Origin: Paratrimastix pyriformis
Taxonomy: Eukaryota; Preaxostyla; Paratrimastigidae
Length of the DNA stretch: 64,000 nt
Assembly: GCA_027972325.1 (NCBI GenBank)
Contig: JAPMOS010000061.1
Span: forward strand, 164,644 to 228,643
Direction of reading: 5' to 3'
Part shown: positions 10,330-22,637 of the stretch, in pieces
Layout of the letters: each line of letters starts with the position of its first letter
How positions within the stretch are numbered: the first letter of the stretch is position 1
Notes under the pieces: generated by a model
Seen by the model: the letters and a program-made list of their open reading frames with translations, nothing else
Told to the model about the DNA's origin: nothing
Databases searched by the model: none
Translations under genes and position numbers: made by a program

Positions 10330-10720
10330 AATTCCAACTCTCGTGCAACTCGAATGCCGGCGTGCGGATGGTGTCGGACACGCCGACATAGTGGCATGTT
10401 CCCCAGGGCAGCTTCCCGAAAAAGCTGTGGAGACCCCGAACCAGCCGGTCGTGACGAGCGGTGTAGAGACGGTGGTACTGTGTGCAGTCGCTGAGAAGGT
10501 GTGCAGAGCGAGCAGGTCCCCCCCCCCCCCCGGTGCGGGGCCCAGCCCACTTTGCCTTCGTGACGAGCTGGATGGCCCTCTTGACCCGCCTGAGGGGAGG
10601 AGAGGGGGGACCAGGGGTCACAAAAGGCCCCCTTGCGTACCAATTGCTCGACTGGCACTGAAGGACGCACTGGCACGAGGCACGAGGCAGAGGGACACTG
10701 TCCGCCACCATCACCACCCT
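10330..10720 (-). pseudogene. LINE-like remnant related to the element at 54.1-55.4 kb
   Basis: A minus-strand frame reads ARSAHLLSDC then YTARHDRLVRGLHSFFGK. This matches the region after the zinc knuckle of the fragment at 54104-55445 (MAHLLSACGRF, YTARHDRAVRRLWAWFGG). The frame is interrupted and only a short piece survives. It occupies the same place in duplication unit 2 as the different LINE remnant at 4937-5940 in unit 1. Confidence 0.6.
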
Positions 10721-10922
10721 GTGCCTGTTGATCTTGGCCAGCCACCCTCTGAGTACCCTGCACCCCACCCACCCCACTGGACCTTTGACGAAGACGTACG
10801 GGAGGGAATGGGACATATATTCGAATGCGAGGAATGGGGTATATATTCCGGAGTTGGGAATGGGGGATATTCCGGGGAGGGCCGACAGCGAGGGGGAGGG
10901 GTCGATCCACCATCAAATCGAT

Positions 10923-12584
10923 TTATTTACGGCATACTTCTTCTCCAAGCTGGGGGAGTGAAAGGAGGTTGGAATGATCATGAGTTGAACCGTTCGCTTT
11001 TTTTTTGGGAGGGAGACGATGCCGATGATGCCGATGGTGGTTGGGATGGTATGATGATGATGGATGATGGATGATGGATGATGGTGATGATGATGATGAT
11101 GATGGATGATGATGGATGATGGTGATGGATGATGATGGTGATGGATGATGCTAATGGTGATGGATGCTGATGCTGATGGATGCTGATGATGCTGATGATG
11201 CTGCTGATGATGATGATGCCGCTGCCGATGATGATGATGATGCTGAGCCGATTGATGATGCCGATGATGATGATTCAAATGCGGACAAGTAATCGGGATG
11301 ATGAGAAGTGATGGAGAGGAAGTGAAGAGGTGGGAGGTGGGGAAGGGTTGGATGGAGGGGTGATGGAGGGGGGGGATCGAGGGTCCCGTGGGCACAGAAC
11401 ATGCGGGCACAGGGTTGGTGGGTTTGAAAGGACGAAAACGCATGGGAGGAGCAGACCACAATTCGGGCGTAAAGGACTTATCTCGCTCGTCGAAGAAGTG
11501 CTTGAAGAGCGGAGAATACGACCGGAAAAGGCGGCGGGGTCCCGGTCTTCGGGCACGCCCCGGCACAGGCCTCAAGATCATCATCATCCGGATCAGCGGC
11601 GTCACGGGAAGTGACTCCAGCCCACAACTTGTTCAGTTTGGTGAAGCCCAGCTGTTTCTGCCAGGCCCACTCCACAGCATATGCATCATCGGGCTGCCTC
11701 GCATCCGCCACGGGTGCCTGGCCAAGGGCATACCGCAGCTGGATCGGATCCGCACTGTGACACCCACGCGGTGTCAGTGTGATGCCGGTGGGGGGCATGG
11801 GGCATGGGGGCATGGGGCATGGGGCATGGGGCATGGGGCATGGGGGCATGGGGCATGGGGGCATGGGGCATGGGGGCATGGGGGCATGGGGCATGGGGGC
11901 ATGGGGGCATGGGGGCATGGGGGCATGGGGCATGAGCTTGAACTATGTTGATGGAGTGAGATGGGCAATCAAGGTCTGGCCGAACAGACTGGTGAAAACA
12001 AAAATGAGCTGGTGGATGAAAACCACCAGGATTTCCGCGAAAAAATGGAACAACTCACGCGATCATCATCACCATCACCCGATCATTAAGATCCAGGCAT
12101 ATCATCCAGGCATTATCATCCAATCATCCAATCTTCATCGTCATCAGCTTCATCTTCATGGTCATCCAATCATCATCGTCGGCATCATCCAGTCATCATC
12201 ATCATCATCCAGTCATCATCCAGTCATCATCCAGTCATCATCCAGTCATCATCCAGTCATCATCCAGTCATCATCCAGTCATCATCATCATCTGGTGGTG
12301 GGCGACCTGATCTCCAGCTCGAGGAAGAGCGGCACGGAGCCGCGGCCGTTCTGCAGGCAGACCGGCGAGAGGTCCGCCTTGACCCGGCATCGCTTCCCTG
12401 TTGGAGTCGGCAGGCAGAGAGGAGGAACCGTCATCATCATCATCGCCGTCATTCAGTCATCCTCATCGTCCAATCATCCTCATCCTCATCCTCCCCCGTC
12501 ATCCCGTCATCCCGTCATCCCGTCATCATCATCCAATCATCATCATCATCATACAGCAGCATCGTCATCATCCAATCATCATCA

Positions 12585-12619
<35 letters not shown>

Positions 12620-12632
12620 ATCATCATCATCA

Positions 12633-12691
<59 letters not shown>

Positions 12692-14246
12692 ATCATCATC
12701 CCAATCATCATCCCAATCATCATCCCAATCATCATCCAATCATCATCCAATCATCATCCAATCATCATCCAATCATCATCCAATCATCATCCAATCATCA
12801 TCCTCATCATCATCATCATCATCATCCAATCATCATACATCTTCTCCCGTCCGACGATAATAATAATGATGGCGATTAGATGATGATGATGACTGGGTGA
12901 TGATGGAGGATGATGCTGATGCTGATGCTGATGATGAGGTCCGGGGAGTGGAGCCCTGACCATTCTCGGCGAATGTGGCCATATTGGCGAGTACCTCCTC
13001 CCAGGGGAGGTCGATTCGGACCAGGCTGTGAACCTCACTGCCGATGGGCCCAGTCGGAGGAAGACCTGGTGGTGGTGGTGCAGTGTTGATGAGATGGTGG
13101 GTGCAAGGAGACGGTGATGCAACGTTGAGGCAAGGGAGGGGGATTGGCGAGTTGAAGGGACGCCCATTTCCATCACCGTCCCACGACACGCACAATCAGG
13201 AAAGCGAACAAAAGCTGTGATTGTGCTCGTGACTTGGGGGGGGGGGGGGGGAGACGGGGGGGGGGGATGTAGACATTTCTGCAGCCAATCGGGCGGGGCG
13301 CAGAAGTACTCGCAGCGGAGCCGGCGGACAAGGGTGAGGGCGCGCTGCAGGATGGGATCAGTGCGCTGGTGGTCTGGAGAGACAGGATGGATGAGAAACG
13401 GCCCGGAGGGAGCCGGGGAGTGGGGGGCAGAGATTTCCGGGGGAGGAGACGGACCATGCTCACGTAGGTGTGCAATCTGGTCGACCAAACTGTGGATAGA
13501 ACCCGCGATCGCAGGGGCCCGTCTGGTCATCCCTTCCTGAAGAAACAGAAAAGTGCGAGACAGCAAGAGATTGGAGCATAAATACCCCCGGTAATAACAA
13601 AAACGCAAACCTGTTTGACGAGACTTTGGCTTGAAAGTCTGATCTTCTTCAATCGTGCCAGCTCAAGATGGAGCTTCTTCTCCAAGGGTTCCGCAATCTG
13701 ATCGGCCATTTCCGCGCGCGTCAGTTGGACCCAATTCTGGACGGCTCTTGGTAGCTTCAGATAAAATTCACGAATCGCAAGCTCGTGGGCCATCCGTCGA
13801 ACCCGCAAAATCTCGAGTGAGCCATGCAGAACCTCATCGCAGAGCTGTGAGAGGAGGCAAGAGTGTGATGGTTTATTGTGATTTGGAAATGAAGCGCAGA
13901 CTTGGTTCCGGTCTTCCAGCGGGACAGTTGCAAAAGGGTTCTGATTGCTGCTCGCCGCGAGGGCGGATGCAGCCGAAGAAGAGGCTGCGATGGCGCTGGC
14001 GCTGGTGGGGATTGTGGTTGCTGGCACCCGCAGAGTAGGGATCCCGAGTATCTGCGAGGTCATCTGGCACAGGGACCGAGAAACGAGCCTGAGATTGCGG
14101 ATACTGGCAATGGCCGACTGAAGCGGCGCTTCGAAAAGATGCAAGACGACCAGCGCAAAGATCGATTGGGGGAGGTCTGTCAAGGTCAAATGTGGAAACG
14201 GAAATTCAACGGCAGGAGCATCGAGGTCCTTGGTGCGGCGGCTCAT
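10923..14246 (-). CDS. F-box-like protein family 1, copy B
   Basis: The start at 14246 (MSRRTKD) opens an F-box-like segment, DLPQSIFALVVLHLFEAPL then LRLVSRSLCQM, at residues about 25-65. Downstream segments follow the family order: LCDEVLHGSLEILRVRR, LTRAEMADQIAEPLEKKL, then an intron (GTTTGC donor, TTCAG acceptor), EGMTRRAPAIAGSIHSLVDQ, DPILQRALTLVRRL, VHSLVRIDLPWEEVLANM, RCRVKADLSP and LRYALGQAPVADARQ. The last exon is tiny and ends at 10923 (LGEEVCRK then stop). The frame changes near 11560 relative to copy A, and the segment encoding LGPLGNVRRF is missing, replaced by GAT repeats, so its 3' part may be damaged. F-box proteins act as substrate adaptors of SCF ubiquitin ligases; the substrate here is unknown. 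B is head-to-head with copy C. Confidence 0.6.
11046..11275. repeat. GAT/GATGCT satellite
   Basis: GAT runs mixed with GATGGATGAT and GCTGATGAT variants near the 3' end of F-box copy B, where copies A and C carry a coding exon. Confidence 0.88.
11798..11932. repeat. GGGCATG minisatellite
   Basis: Tandem GGGCATG and GGGGCATG units in an intron of F-box copy B. Confidence 0.9.
12060..12300. repeat. Compound ATC/CCAGTC satellite
   Basis: ATC runs with regular CATCCAGTC interruptions, next to the RCRVKADLSP exon of copy B. It occupies the same position as the satellite at 7799-8284 in copy A, so the array predates the duplication. Confidence 0.88.
12430..12842. repeat. Compound ATC satellite
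   Basis: ATC runs with CATCCAATC and CATCCCAATC interruptions in the intron between the RCRVKADLSP and VHSLVRIDLPW exons of copy B. Copy A has GAT arrays at the equivalent place. Confidence 0.9.
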
Positions 14247-14289
14247 CGTCACCGCAGGGGCCACACCGATTATCCCTCCACCAGGACGG

Positions 14290-15000
14290 AAAAAAAGAGG
14301 CCGAAATACCGTTGCCCTCTTCCCTTTCTCCTCCCTCTAGTCCGGCATCACCGTCCCCGGAGTTTGAGAGCCGAACACGGGCCAGCTGTCAAGGCAATGG
14401 AAAAAGTCGATCAAAACACGCATCTGTCAAAGAGTTGTTGCGAAACTGAGAGTGCCACCGATTCAGCGGTGTCCTCGTAGTCGTATTCCCCCTTTGGGGT
14501 CACGGAAGGTCGTCCGATCTCAGGAACGTTTTCGTTCAATCCAGCACGCTGTTCCCCTTATGGGCCCATCATCCCTCTGGAAGCTGTCCCCCGGCGTGCA
14601 GCTCGTGCCCGTCGTCCCACTTGGGATGACTTCCGAGGGAAGATCCCGATCTAGCACCCGCTCCGAGATATGGTCGCCCTCGTTCCTTTATTCTCCCTCT
14701 ATTCCGGCATCACCGCCCACGGAAGCACGGGCCAGCTGTCAGGCAATGCAGAAACTTAGATCAAAATCAAAACATCCTCCCCCTTTCTTCGTGCTTCTCC
14801 TGTCCGATTCAACGGTGTCCTCCTCGTTTTCGTTCAATCCAACTTCCCCAATAAGCCCGTCTGGAATTTGTCCCCGGAGTGCCGTTCGTGCCACCGCGGG
14901 GCCACCGGCCGGGAGGAGCCAACCATAGGGTCGTTGGCTTGGATCCCTCCGGAGTGGAAAGCAGGGCGAGAAGGTGGAGCTTGTCGTCTTCGCATCTTTC
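14290..15000. repeat. Tandem-duplicated intergenic segment between head-to-head F-box copies B and C
   Basis: No gene is seen in the 870 bases between the start codons at 14246 and 15121. The stretch holds two diverged copies of a unit of about 350 bases. Shared landmarks are CGGCATCACCG, CACGGGCCAGCTGTCA, GTGTCCTC and TTTTCGTTCAATCCA, in the same order near 14340-14540 and 14710-14845. It may serve as a bidirectional promoter; this is inference from position. Confidence 0.65.
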
Positions 15001-15120
15001 TTTCTGGAGATGGCCCTTCCGAGTCTTCCATCGTCAGGGCACCGCACCAGGCGAATCAGCCATCAGCCGGCCCTGAATCATCTCCTTTGACTGACAACCG
15101 ATTTTCACCCAGGTGAAGGG

Positions 15121-17375
15121 ATGAGCCGGCACGCTAAAGTCCCCAAGAAGGCTCCTGTTGTGAAGATTCCGCCTTCGCCCTTGGCCGACCTCCCCCAATC
15201 AGTCTTTGCACTTGTTCTCCTGCATCTTTTCGAAATGCCGCTCCAGTCGGCCAGGGACAGCATCAGCAATCTCATGCTCGTTTCTCGGCGCTTGTGCCAG
15301 ATGACCTCGCAGGTCCTTGCTCTACGGGTTGCGGCAACCACCTCCCCCAGCATAAGCACTGCCGCAGCCCCTTCATCTGCGTTCTCCCTCCGGGATAACG
15401 CGAACCCTTTAGCATCTGTCACGTTGGACAATGAGGGCCAGGTCTCTCTCCATTTCCCGATCCTATCAGTCCATCACCCCTGGCCACCACAGCTCTGCGA
15501 TGAGGTCCTGCATGGCTCACTCGAGGTTTTACGTGTTCGGCGGATGACCCACGAGCTTGCGATTCGTGAATTTTATCTGAAGCTACCAAGAGCCGTCCGG
15601 AATTGGTTCCAACCAACGCGCGCGGAAATGACCAACACATTGGCCAAATCCCTGGATCAGAAGCTCCAGGCTGACCTGTTGCAATGGAAGGAGATGAGAT
15701 GCGCGAAGCAGCAGGTGAAACAGGACCCTACGTTCGTGTGTTCCATCCACGATTTGATTGATCAGATTGCACACCTCCGCGAGCAGGGTCTGACCCGTTA
15801 TTACCTCCTCTCCTTGGAAATCGTTGCTCCTCCCTCCGCTCCCATCCAGACCACATACGCACCGACCCCATCCTGAGGCACGCCCTGCTTCTCATCCGCC
15901 GGCTCCGCTGCGAGACCCTCAGTCCATCGGCTGATTGGCTGCAGAAATGTCTGTTCCCCCATCATCCATCCCTCTTCCATCCAAGTGCCTCTGTCCGCTC
16001 GCTTCCGACCACCACCAACCTGCCCACCCTTCAAAATTGTGTCATCTATAGGTCGGCAGGTTCCGGCTGGGGCCCCAGTCCATGAGTTTCACACCCTGGT
16101 GCGGATCGACATTCCATGGGAGGAGGTGCTCGCCAGCATGGCCATCGCACTACTGCATTCCTAACAGCTGAGGGAGGATACACACAGACCGGGCAAAGCG
16201 TGGGCCGGCGGAGCGGTGCAGCTGGCGTCATCACCGGCGACCCCGGACGGTGACAGACAACGACGGGACGCGGGACAGAGAGAGACATTGGTGTGCAGTT
16301 TCCGTTTTCTTTTGTTCTTATGTGCACCTGCCCCACAGGGAAGCGATGTCGGGTCAAGGCGGACCTCTCGCCAGCCTGCCTGCAGAACGGCCGCGGCTCC
16401 GTGCCGCTCTTCCTCGAGCTGCGGATCAGGTCGTCAACCGCCAGACCCCGCACCTGCCCCCTGTCCCCCCTGTCCCCCCTGTCCCCCTGTCCCCCTGTCC
16501 CCCCTGTCCCCCCTGTCCCCCTGTCCCTCTGTCCCCCTCCGCTGCCTCCCCCCGCCCCTTTGCCACGCCTGCATGCCATCTCTCACGCTGACACCCATGG
16601 GCGGTCGCAGCGCGGAAGTTGCACAGCTGCGGTACGAGCTTGGCCGGGCACCACAAGGGCCGAATGCAGGCAGCAAGCCCGATGTGGAGCGGGCATGGCA
16701 GGAGCAGCTGGGCTTCGTAAAACTGGACAAGTTGAAGGAAAGGGCACACCGGATGACGAGGATCCGGATCTTGAGGACTGCGCTGGGGACGGGGGCGTCC
16801 CAGAAGACCAGCCACCGTTTTCGGCCAAGTGACCCGCTCTTCGAGCACCGCTCAGGTAATTATTTTAATCCCGCTCATTGGTCTGTTTGCATTGGCTCTT
16901 CTTCGGTTTCGTTGTTGTCACCGCAGTTCCACGCACAATATCGGGGCCACCCTTGCTGCACAGTCACGAACCACCCTCCCTTCCGACCTCCCCCCCACCT
17001 CCTCCTCCTCCTCCTCCTCCTCCTCCGTCCAGTCTCAACGTGCGGCCACTGCGTCGGCTGATGGGCGTGATGGGCATGTGGCCACTGGGAAATGTGCAGC
17101 GCTTCCTCGAACTTCTCCTCCTCCTGTGCGGAGCCGATTACTCGAGCCTGGCTGCCCGGTCTGTGCCCCCTTCTCTTCCCTCCCTCCCTCCCCATGATCG
17201 ATTCAATTTTTTCATTCCGGCTTTCTTCCACTCCGCCAGCTTGGGACAAAGGACCGTCGAAGTCGAACCAGACTTTTGGTTTTGATGGCATTGCTGCGGC
17301 TGCCTGTAACCATCCTGCAGATTCGGAATATACCCCATTCCGCTCCACATGTTGTCGTCGATCAGATGCCAGCAT
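15121..17375 (+). pseudogene. F-box-like protein family 1, copy C (frame interrupted)
   Basis: The start ATG at 15121 begins a frame with a complete F-box-like segment (LPQSVFALVLLHLFEMPLQ, then LMLVSRRLCQM) at residues about 23-60. Then follow an intron of about 60 bases ending near 15492, LCDEVLHGSLEVLRVRRMTH, and the segment CSIHDLIDQIAHLREQG read straight through where A and B have an intron. Later segments are DPILRHALLLIRRLRCE, TLVRIDIPWEEVLASM, CRVKADLSPACLQNGRGS, LRYELGRAPQ, LEDCAGDGGVPED and PLGNVQRFLELLLLLCGADY. A stop at about 16161 follows MAIALLHS, and a frame change is needed near 16740. The gene is probably non-functional or spliced differently. The 3' end is uncertain because it converges with the next gene near 17400. 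Confidence 0.55.
16450..16545. repeat. CCCCTGTCC minisatellite
   Basis: Tandem CCCCTGTCC and CCCCCTGTCC units in F-box copy C, in the intron where copies A and B carry ATC or GGGCATG arrays. Confidence 0.85.
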
Positions 17376-17412
17376 GTCGGAAGGAGTTATGGGAAGGTGG
17401 ACTGGTATATGT

Positions 17413-20400
17413 TATTCGGTGCAGCAGATGTAGCGGTGGGATCGCTTGGGCGATTTGCCCTCGGCGAAGTCGACGAAGAATTGGCAACTGCGCTGCTTGG
17501 CCCGCTCCCGCTCCAGATCGGCCATGGACCTGCACGATGTCGGGCGTTTGTGTGACGGGTGTGATAGTCAGAGGGCAGCGACAGCGAGAGGCAAGAAAGA
17601 CTTCATGGGTCTCGAGCCCTCCTCCACGCCACACCACCAGATCCAAGACCTGGTCCATGAGCAGAACCCAGGGTCTGTGTCTCGTCGCAGCCAAACAGAC
17701 GCTGCCATTGAATCGGGCATGAAAACCTCAAACACCTCCCAGCACAGACAGACAGTCGCAAGCGCATATGGGCGTATCCACTGGCACACGGGCGGCAACA
17801 GGAATGCAGACCCCTGCCCCTCTGTGGCCACCACGAAATACTCCTCCGTCCGCTTCAGCATATCGTTGCATAGGCGCGCGGCCTCGGCGGCCTCGGCATC
17901 GTCATCGTCGTCATCGTGTGTTGGCTTCCGTTTGGGGCGATAGCGTCCGTATCGCAGATCCTGTCGCAAACGGTTCGTGTCGAAGGCTGCCGCCTCGCCG
18001 CCAGTGGGGGCCTCTTCAGGCTCCGGGGCGGATCCGAGGCAGACAGGCAGCGGGACCAATTCGGCCGGGGGGCACTCGTCGGCCACGGAAGGCGTCGCCG
18101 AGCAGACGATCCATGAGGGCGGGATGAAGGGACCGCGCTTGGTGGTGGTGGACGTCCGCTGTGGACGGGACGCAGGGGGAGAGAAGGGGAGGCGTGTTGT
18201 GCAACAACCGACCAAGACAGGCACCCCCAAACAGCACACATCCACGCATTTTCGCTGCAGCAACAGCGGCATGCATCGCCGTCATCACCACCCGCCATGA
18301 ACATGACCCTCACTCATCCAATCATCATCGGGCACAGTGGACACGACGCCACGACTGCAGGCTGTCTGACAAGCCGCAAACAATGCGCAGCACCATCGCA
18401 GCCATGCATGGACGTCAGTCAGTCTTGTGCCCGCACATGCTGTATCCGCTCTCGCTCCCGCTCACACGACACAACGGGCATACCGCATTGAGAAGCAGAC
18501 ACACAACCTCGCAGCACAGATCCCGCCAGAAGTGGAAGCGGACGGACCGCAGTGGGGGGCGGGGGTGCTGGGATTGGCGAGTCCCATGTGATGTCCCACT
18601 GTGGGTCGTACACCGCGTCCGGATCCACCGCGCCTGTGGCATCAGGAGAAAAGGAGGCGAGGTGAGAGGGAGTCGTGGGGTCAAGTCCTCCCGCCCGGTT
18701 ATCTTTTAGTCGGATGTCGGTCGACAAGTGAGTCAGCAAGATTTGACTAGAATTCTAGTCAGATTTGACTAGAGTTATAAAAATTTTAGTCAACAAACTT
18801 GTCGGCAAAAGTTCACTAGAGCTCTTGTAAAAAAGTTGACTAGAGTTGATTAGAAACCACACATACTGTAGGGGGCATGAGCAAAGAGCGGAATGGAAGG
18901 CGTCGACGAGCAGACGCCCATGAGGGCGAATCATTTCACGCACTCGCCGGTGGTATTGGTGAACGCACACACACGACCAACCGACCGATGACAGCCCGAT
19001 GCGGCCTCTGCTCGCGGGTGGCCTGGCCGATGACCCAGGGCTGCTGGCTGGTCTCTGCGCACACGGAATAATGCGACTCCCAGCTTTGGCCGTAGCCCCG
19101 GGCGCGGAGGGACAGCGGCTGGCTGCCCACTGCGCACAGACGGAAGCGAGTTAGCACGGGGGAAGAGGGGCGGTAGAGGTGGCGGTGAGCATGCCCAACG
19201 AATAAATACAGCGGTGGATGTCGGCGGGCGACTCAGATGGCACAGTCGTTCTGTGTGTTCCGTCCCGCTCCGAGCCGTGTCGTGCCTTTCGTGGGCTGAG
19301 TGCCTGCTTTTTGGAATTGCGCTCTGTGTGTCGCATCATTTGTGCCGTTTCTCCTGGCCTGTGTGACAACTGCATCTGCATTGGTGGCCCCTGCCATTAT
19401 GGTGTCGTCCCATCATATGCGGCGGCTCGTCTCTATGTCAATGTGGCCTTTGTTGTTTGTTGTTGTCATCGACCTTGCGTCTGCCCCCGAGTGCCGTGTG
19501 CCATGTGTCTGAGTGCCTCCCGTGCGGACCGACAGCCTTGACGCCCCTGAGGGCCCGCTGTTCCTTCTGGAGGCTGAGCATGGCATCGATCAGCATGCCC
19601 TGCATGGGCCGGGACAAGAAGCAGTGCCGAAGGACCAGCCCCCGCAGGGCCCCCACGGGGCGGGGTGGCTACACCAGGGAGGACCGGCGGGGGAGGAGGA
19701 AACGATGATGAGACAGTGCTGCTTTTGCAGTCTTTGCTGCTTCCTCCAAGAAGGGCGGGTGGATGAAAAAGAGACAACGCAATACATAATCCCATCCTCA
19801 CGTCCTAACATGTCCACACGCACCACACCCGCTCCTCCCCAGACCAACTCCTTGAGATCGCTCTTCACCGCCTCGTGCGAGGCAGGCAGGGGCACAGTCT
19901 CACCCCGCCAGCGCCCAATGGCATCCCGGCTGCGGGGGAACGTCCCGCTGGGTGTGTAGGGTCTGGTCAGGCTCTCGAGCCAGTGCAGAAGGTGAACGGC
20001 ATCCTCGTCGCCCAGCGGGGAGTGCGACAGGTCGAGCACATCCAGCCGGCGCAAGAGCGGTGAGTCGGAGAGGAAGGGAAGCAGGGAGTCGATGTTCTCG
20101 TAGTTGCAGAAACCGAGGCGGCGAAGGTGGGGCAGGGGGCCTGGGGATGGTTGGGGGGTGGAGAAATTCAGAAAATGAGAACCCGAATAATTATAGCCAT
20201 CCAGTCATCACATCAACATCATAATTCTCGACACCATCAGCAGCATCCATTCGTCACGGACCAGGTTTCACCTCGGGCTCGTCCATCATCAGCAAGGCCC
20301 GAAAGTCGTCGTTGCAGATGCGGCAGCCGTAATCCGGGGTGCCCAGCCACAACTCCAGGCGGGTCAGAGCGGGGAAGCCGCCCTCTGCGCCGGCGGTGTT

Positions 20401-22637
20401 GTGTGTAACAGCAGGGGGGGGTGGGTCACGGGGTGGCGGAGGTGAGTTCTTCCACGCATACGCGCACGAACATAGACAAGAGGTGTCCCTGCCCACACGC
20501 CGCAGAATTGCCATACAGGCGGGCTGTCACACATGCCTCCCGCGACGATGGTGGTTGAGGCCGATGCATGACGGACGGTGCAGGGTGGCGATGGTGGTGG
20601 GGCCGATGCCGGAGCCCTCGATGGTGAGGGAGGTCAGGTCGGAGCCACCCGGGACCCAGTCGATCGAACAATCGTTACCCCGGATTCGCAGAGTGCGCAG
20701 CTGCCGCATCCGATCGAGCATCGCCGTCGGGTCGTCGGCCTGCATGTGGGTCACTTGAACCTGCGCCATCCCGAAAAACAGCACAAATCGGGGGGGGGGG
20801 GGGGGGGGTCATCAAGATCGAGGCAAGCCGTCATATCCTGGACAAGGACGGGATGGGACACACGGGTGACCTGACGCATCCCGTGATGAAGGTAATCCCC
20901 ACACACACACGTACCATGGCGGGTAACTTCGAAATGATGCGCGTCAATGCATATGAATCACTGCACAAAACGCAAAACCGGGGAGGTAGACGAGTGGATG
21001 GAGATGAAGGCGAGATGGGTGGGGAGGGGGATGGACGAGAAAGTAGATGAATGCCGTGTTCGGGCTGAGGACAGGGAGGAGAAGGAGTGGTAGTGCGGGG
21101 CGCAGTCCAGCAGACATCGTCATAGTTTGTATCGCCCACGAAGAGATTTCTCAACGAGGGGAACGAGTCGCTATAGGGGGGGAAACGAGAGAAGGGAGAG
21201 ATGGATGAGTGAGAAAGGGCTGGGAGGGAACCGCGGAGCAGCGGAGTTGAAGAGGACGATGGAAAGAAAATGTTGTTGGTGGGGATGGTTGGGGCGTGCG
21301 GGCGACGGTGAGTTGTGTCGGTCGGACAGTCGAATGGTGATGTCGAGAAGGAGATGTTCGTGATGGCCGGCTGTGATTGCTGTGGATGATGGCGGTGGTC
21401 ATGCCAGGCTGTGGTGATGGTGGTAATGATAGGGCTGTTGATTGTTGTGGATGGCGCTGGTCATGCTAGGGCTGCTGATGGCTTGGCTGTCCCGACATCC
21501 AGTTCTCCGTCACCCCAGCCAGGTCACTCCTCCCTCCTCCCCCCCCCTCCTCCTCCTCCTTCTCTCCCCCACCCGACCTGTCCTCGGCCAGGCAATCGTA
21601 CACGCAGCGGTAGTTGCACATCCCGAAGTCGCCCAGGATGAGGGTCTGGATCTGGTGCGCCCATGAGGTCATGGATAGGCCCTTCGTCAACTGCGTGTAG
21701 ATGAAATCTGGAATAACGGTTGTGCAGGAGACAGTCGAGCGGGGGTGAACTGGAGGTGCGCACAACAGGAGATGGCACCTACTTCTGTTTGTGTGTGCGC
21801 ATGGTGGGTGTTTGGGTGCCCGCCGGAGTGGCGATATCACGCGAATGCGCACTGGCGCAACAGACCGATATCACCCCGGCGCTGGTCCTCCACCGTGGCG
21901 CCCATGTCGCCGAAGCGGCCCGAGAGACGCAAAGGAGCGCGCGGATTGAAGGGCTTGACCCGAGCCTGAGCCCCGGTCTTGGCCCAGAGGGCGTTGGCCA
22001 CAGGGGAAAGGTCCTCGGCGGCGGCGGCGGCGGCGGCGGCAGCAGCAGCGGCAGAGGCAGCGGTCTCCTCTGGTGCCTCAGGGGGGGTGATATTCAGCTC
22101 GGCCAGGGATCTGGTGGCCTGGACGGCTGGGACGTTGGCGTAGGAGACCATAAAACGAACGGAGGCCAACGCGGCATTCTGATCGTACGTGTCAGACTCG
22201 ACAGCGGAGTAGTCTGCGGAGAGATGAGAAAGTCGCCGTTGGTTGAATGGATTGGAGATGGAGCAGACCCGGAACGAAATGTTGCACCCCGTTCCCGACG
22301 AAGATCATCTCGGAGTTTTCTTCTTCCCACAGCATCTGCCAGAGGTCGCGTTTTCGCATATCGGGGTACTAGGCGGCGACGGGCGGGCAGGATGCGTAAT
22401 GATGTGATGATGGGGCAGGGGTGGGCAGACGGAAGACATCAACAAGTGAAATTGCTCGCGGTAGTGCACCCAAAGGATACCCTTCCACACTTCATCCCGT
22501 TTGGACAGCCGGGACAGGAACGTATTGACGCGGGCGATGTTCAGGACCACATCAACGGGGGGCACGAAACAGATGATTTTGGCGACCAGAACAGGCGGCA
22601 AAGAGAGGAGGGGAAAGGGGTGGTCCGCCTTTGGCAT
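17413..22637 (-). CDS. F-box/leucine-rich-repeat protein, copy 1
   Basis: Start ATG at 22637 (MPKADHPF) and an F-box at residues 10-55: LPPVLVAKIICFVPPVDVVL, then ARVNTFLSRLSKRDEVWKG. Later exons encode KRDLWQMLWEEENSEMIFVG (from about 22365), ALASVRFMVSYANVPAVQAT (22170), TQLTKGLSMTSWAHQIQTL (21700), LRNLFVGDTNYDD (21155), VQVTHMQADDPTAMLDRMRQ (20770), GGFPALTRLELWLGTPDYG (20390), LPHLRRLGFCNYENVDSLL, LDVLDLSHSPLGDEDAVHLL (20050), LRGLVLRHCFLSRPMQGML (19650), QSWESHYSVCAETSQQPWV (19090), DPDAVYDPQWDITWDSP (18630), FIPPSWIVCSATPSVADECP (18130) and SMADLERERAKQRSC, ending at 17413. The leucine-rich segments form the substrate-binding part. It probably acts as an SCF ubiquitin-ligase adaptor; substrate unknown. 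The 3' end converges with F-box copy C; the 5' end is divergent from the CRN gene, 82 bases away. A second copy lies at 25093-29667. Confidence 0.7.
18712..18870. repeat. AT-rich palindromic insertion in an F-box/LRR intron (MITE-like)
   Basis: A markedly AT-rich patch in GC-rich DNA, absent from the equivalent intron of copy 2. It contains a perfect 16-base palindrome GACTAGAATTCTAGTC (18745-18760), several more TTGACTAGA units and outer inverted segments GTCGACAAGT and ACTTGTCGGC. This resembles a small inverted-repeat element, but no clear target duplication was found. Confidence 0.45.
20790..20808. repeat. G19 homopolymer
   Basis: Poly-C in the transcript of F-box/LRR copy 1, just upstream of the acceptor of the exon encoding VQVTHMQAD. 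Confidence 0.85.

Noticed and set aside
12515-12883. Poly-Asp, poly-His and poly-Ile proteins
   Set aside because: Frames of ATC/GAT satellite without flanking coding context. The poly-Asp frame of copy A at 7330-7738 was kept because paralogues show coding sequence on both sides.
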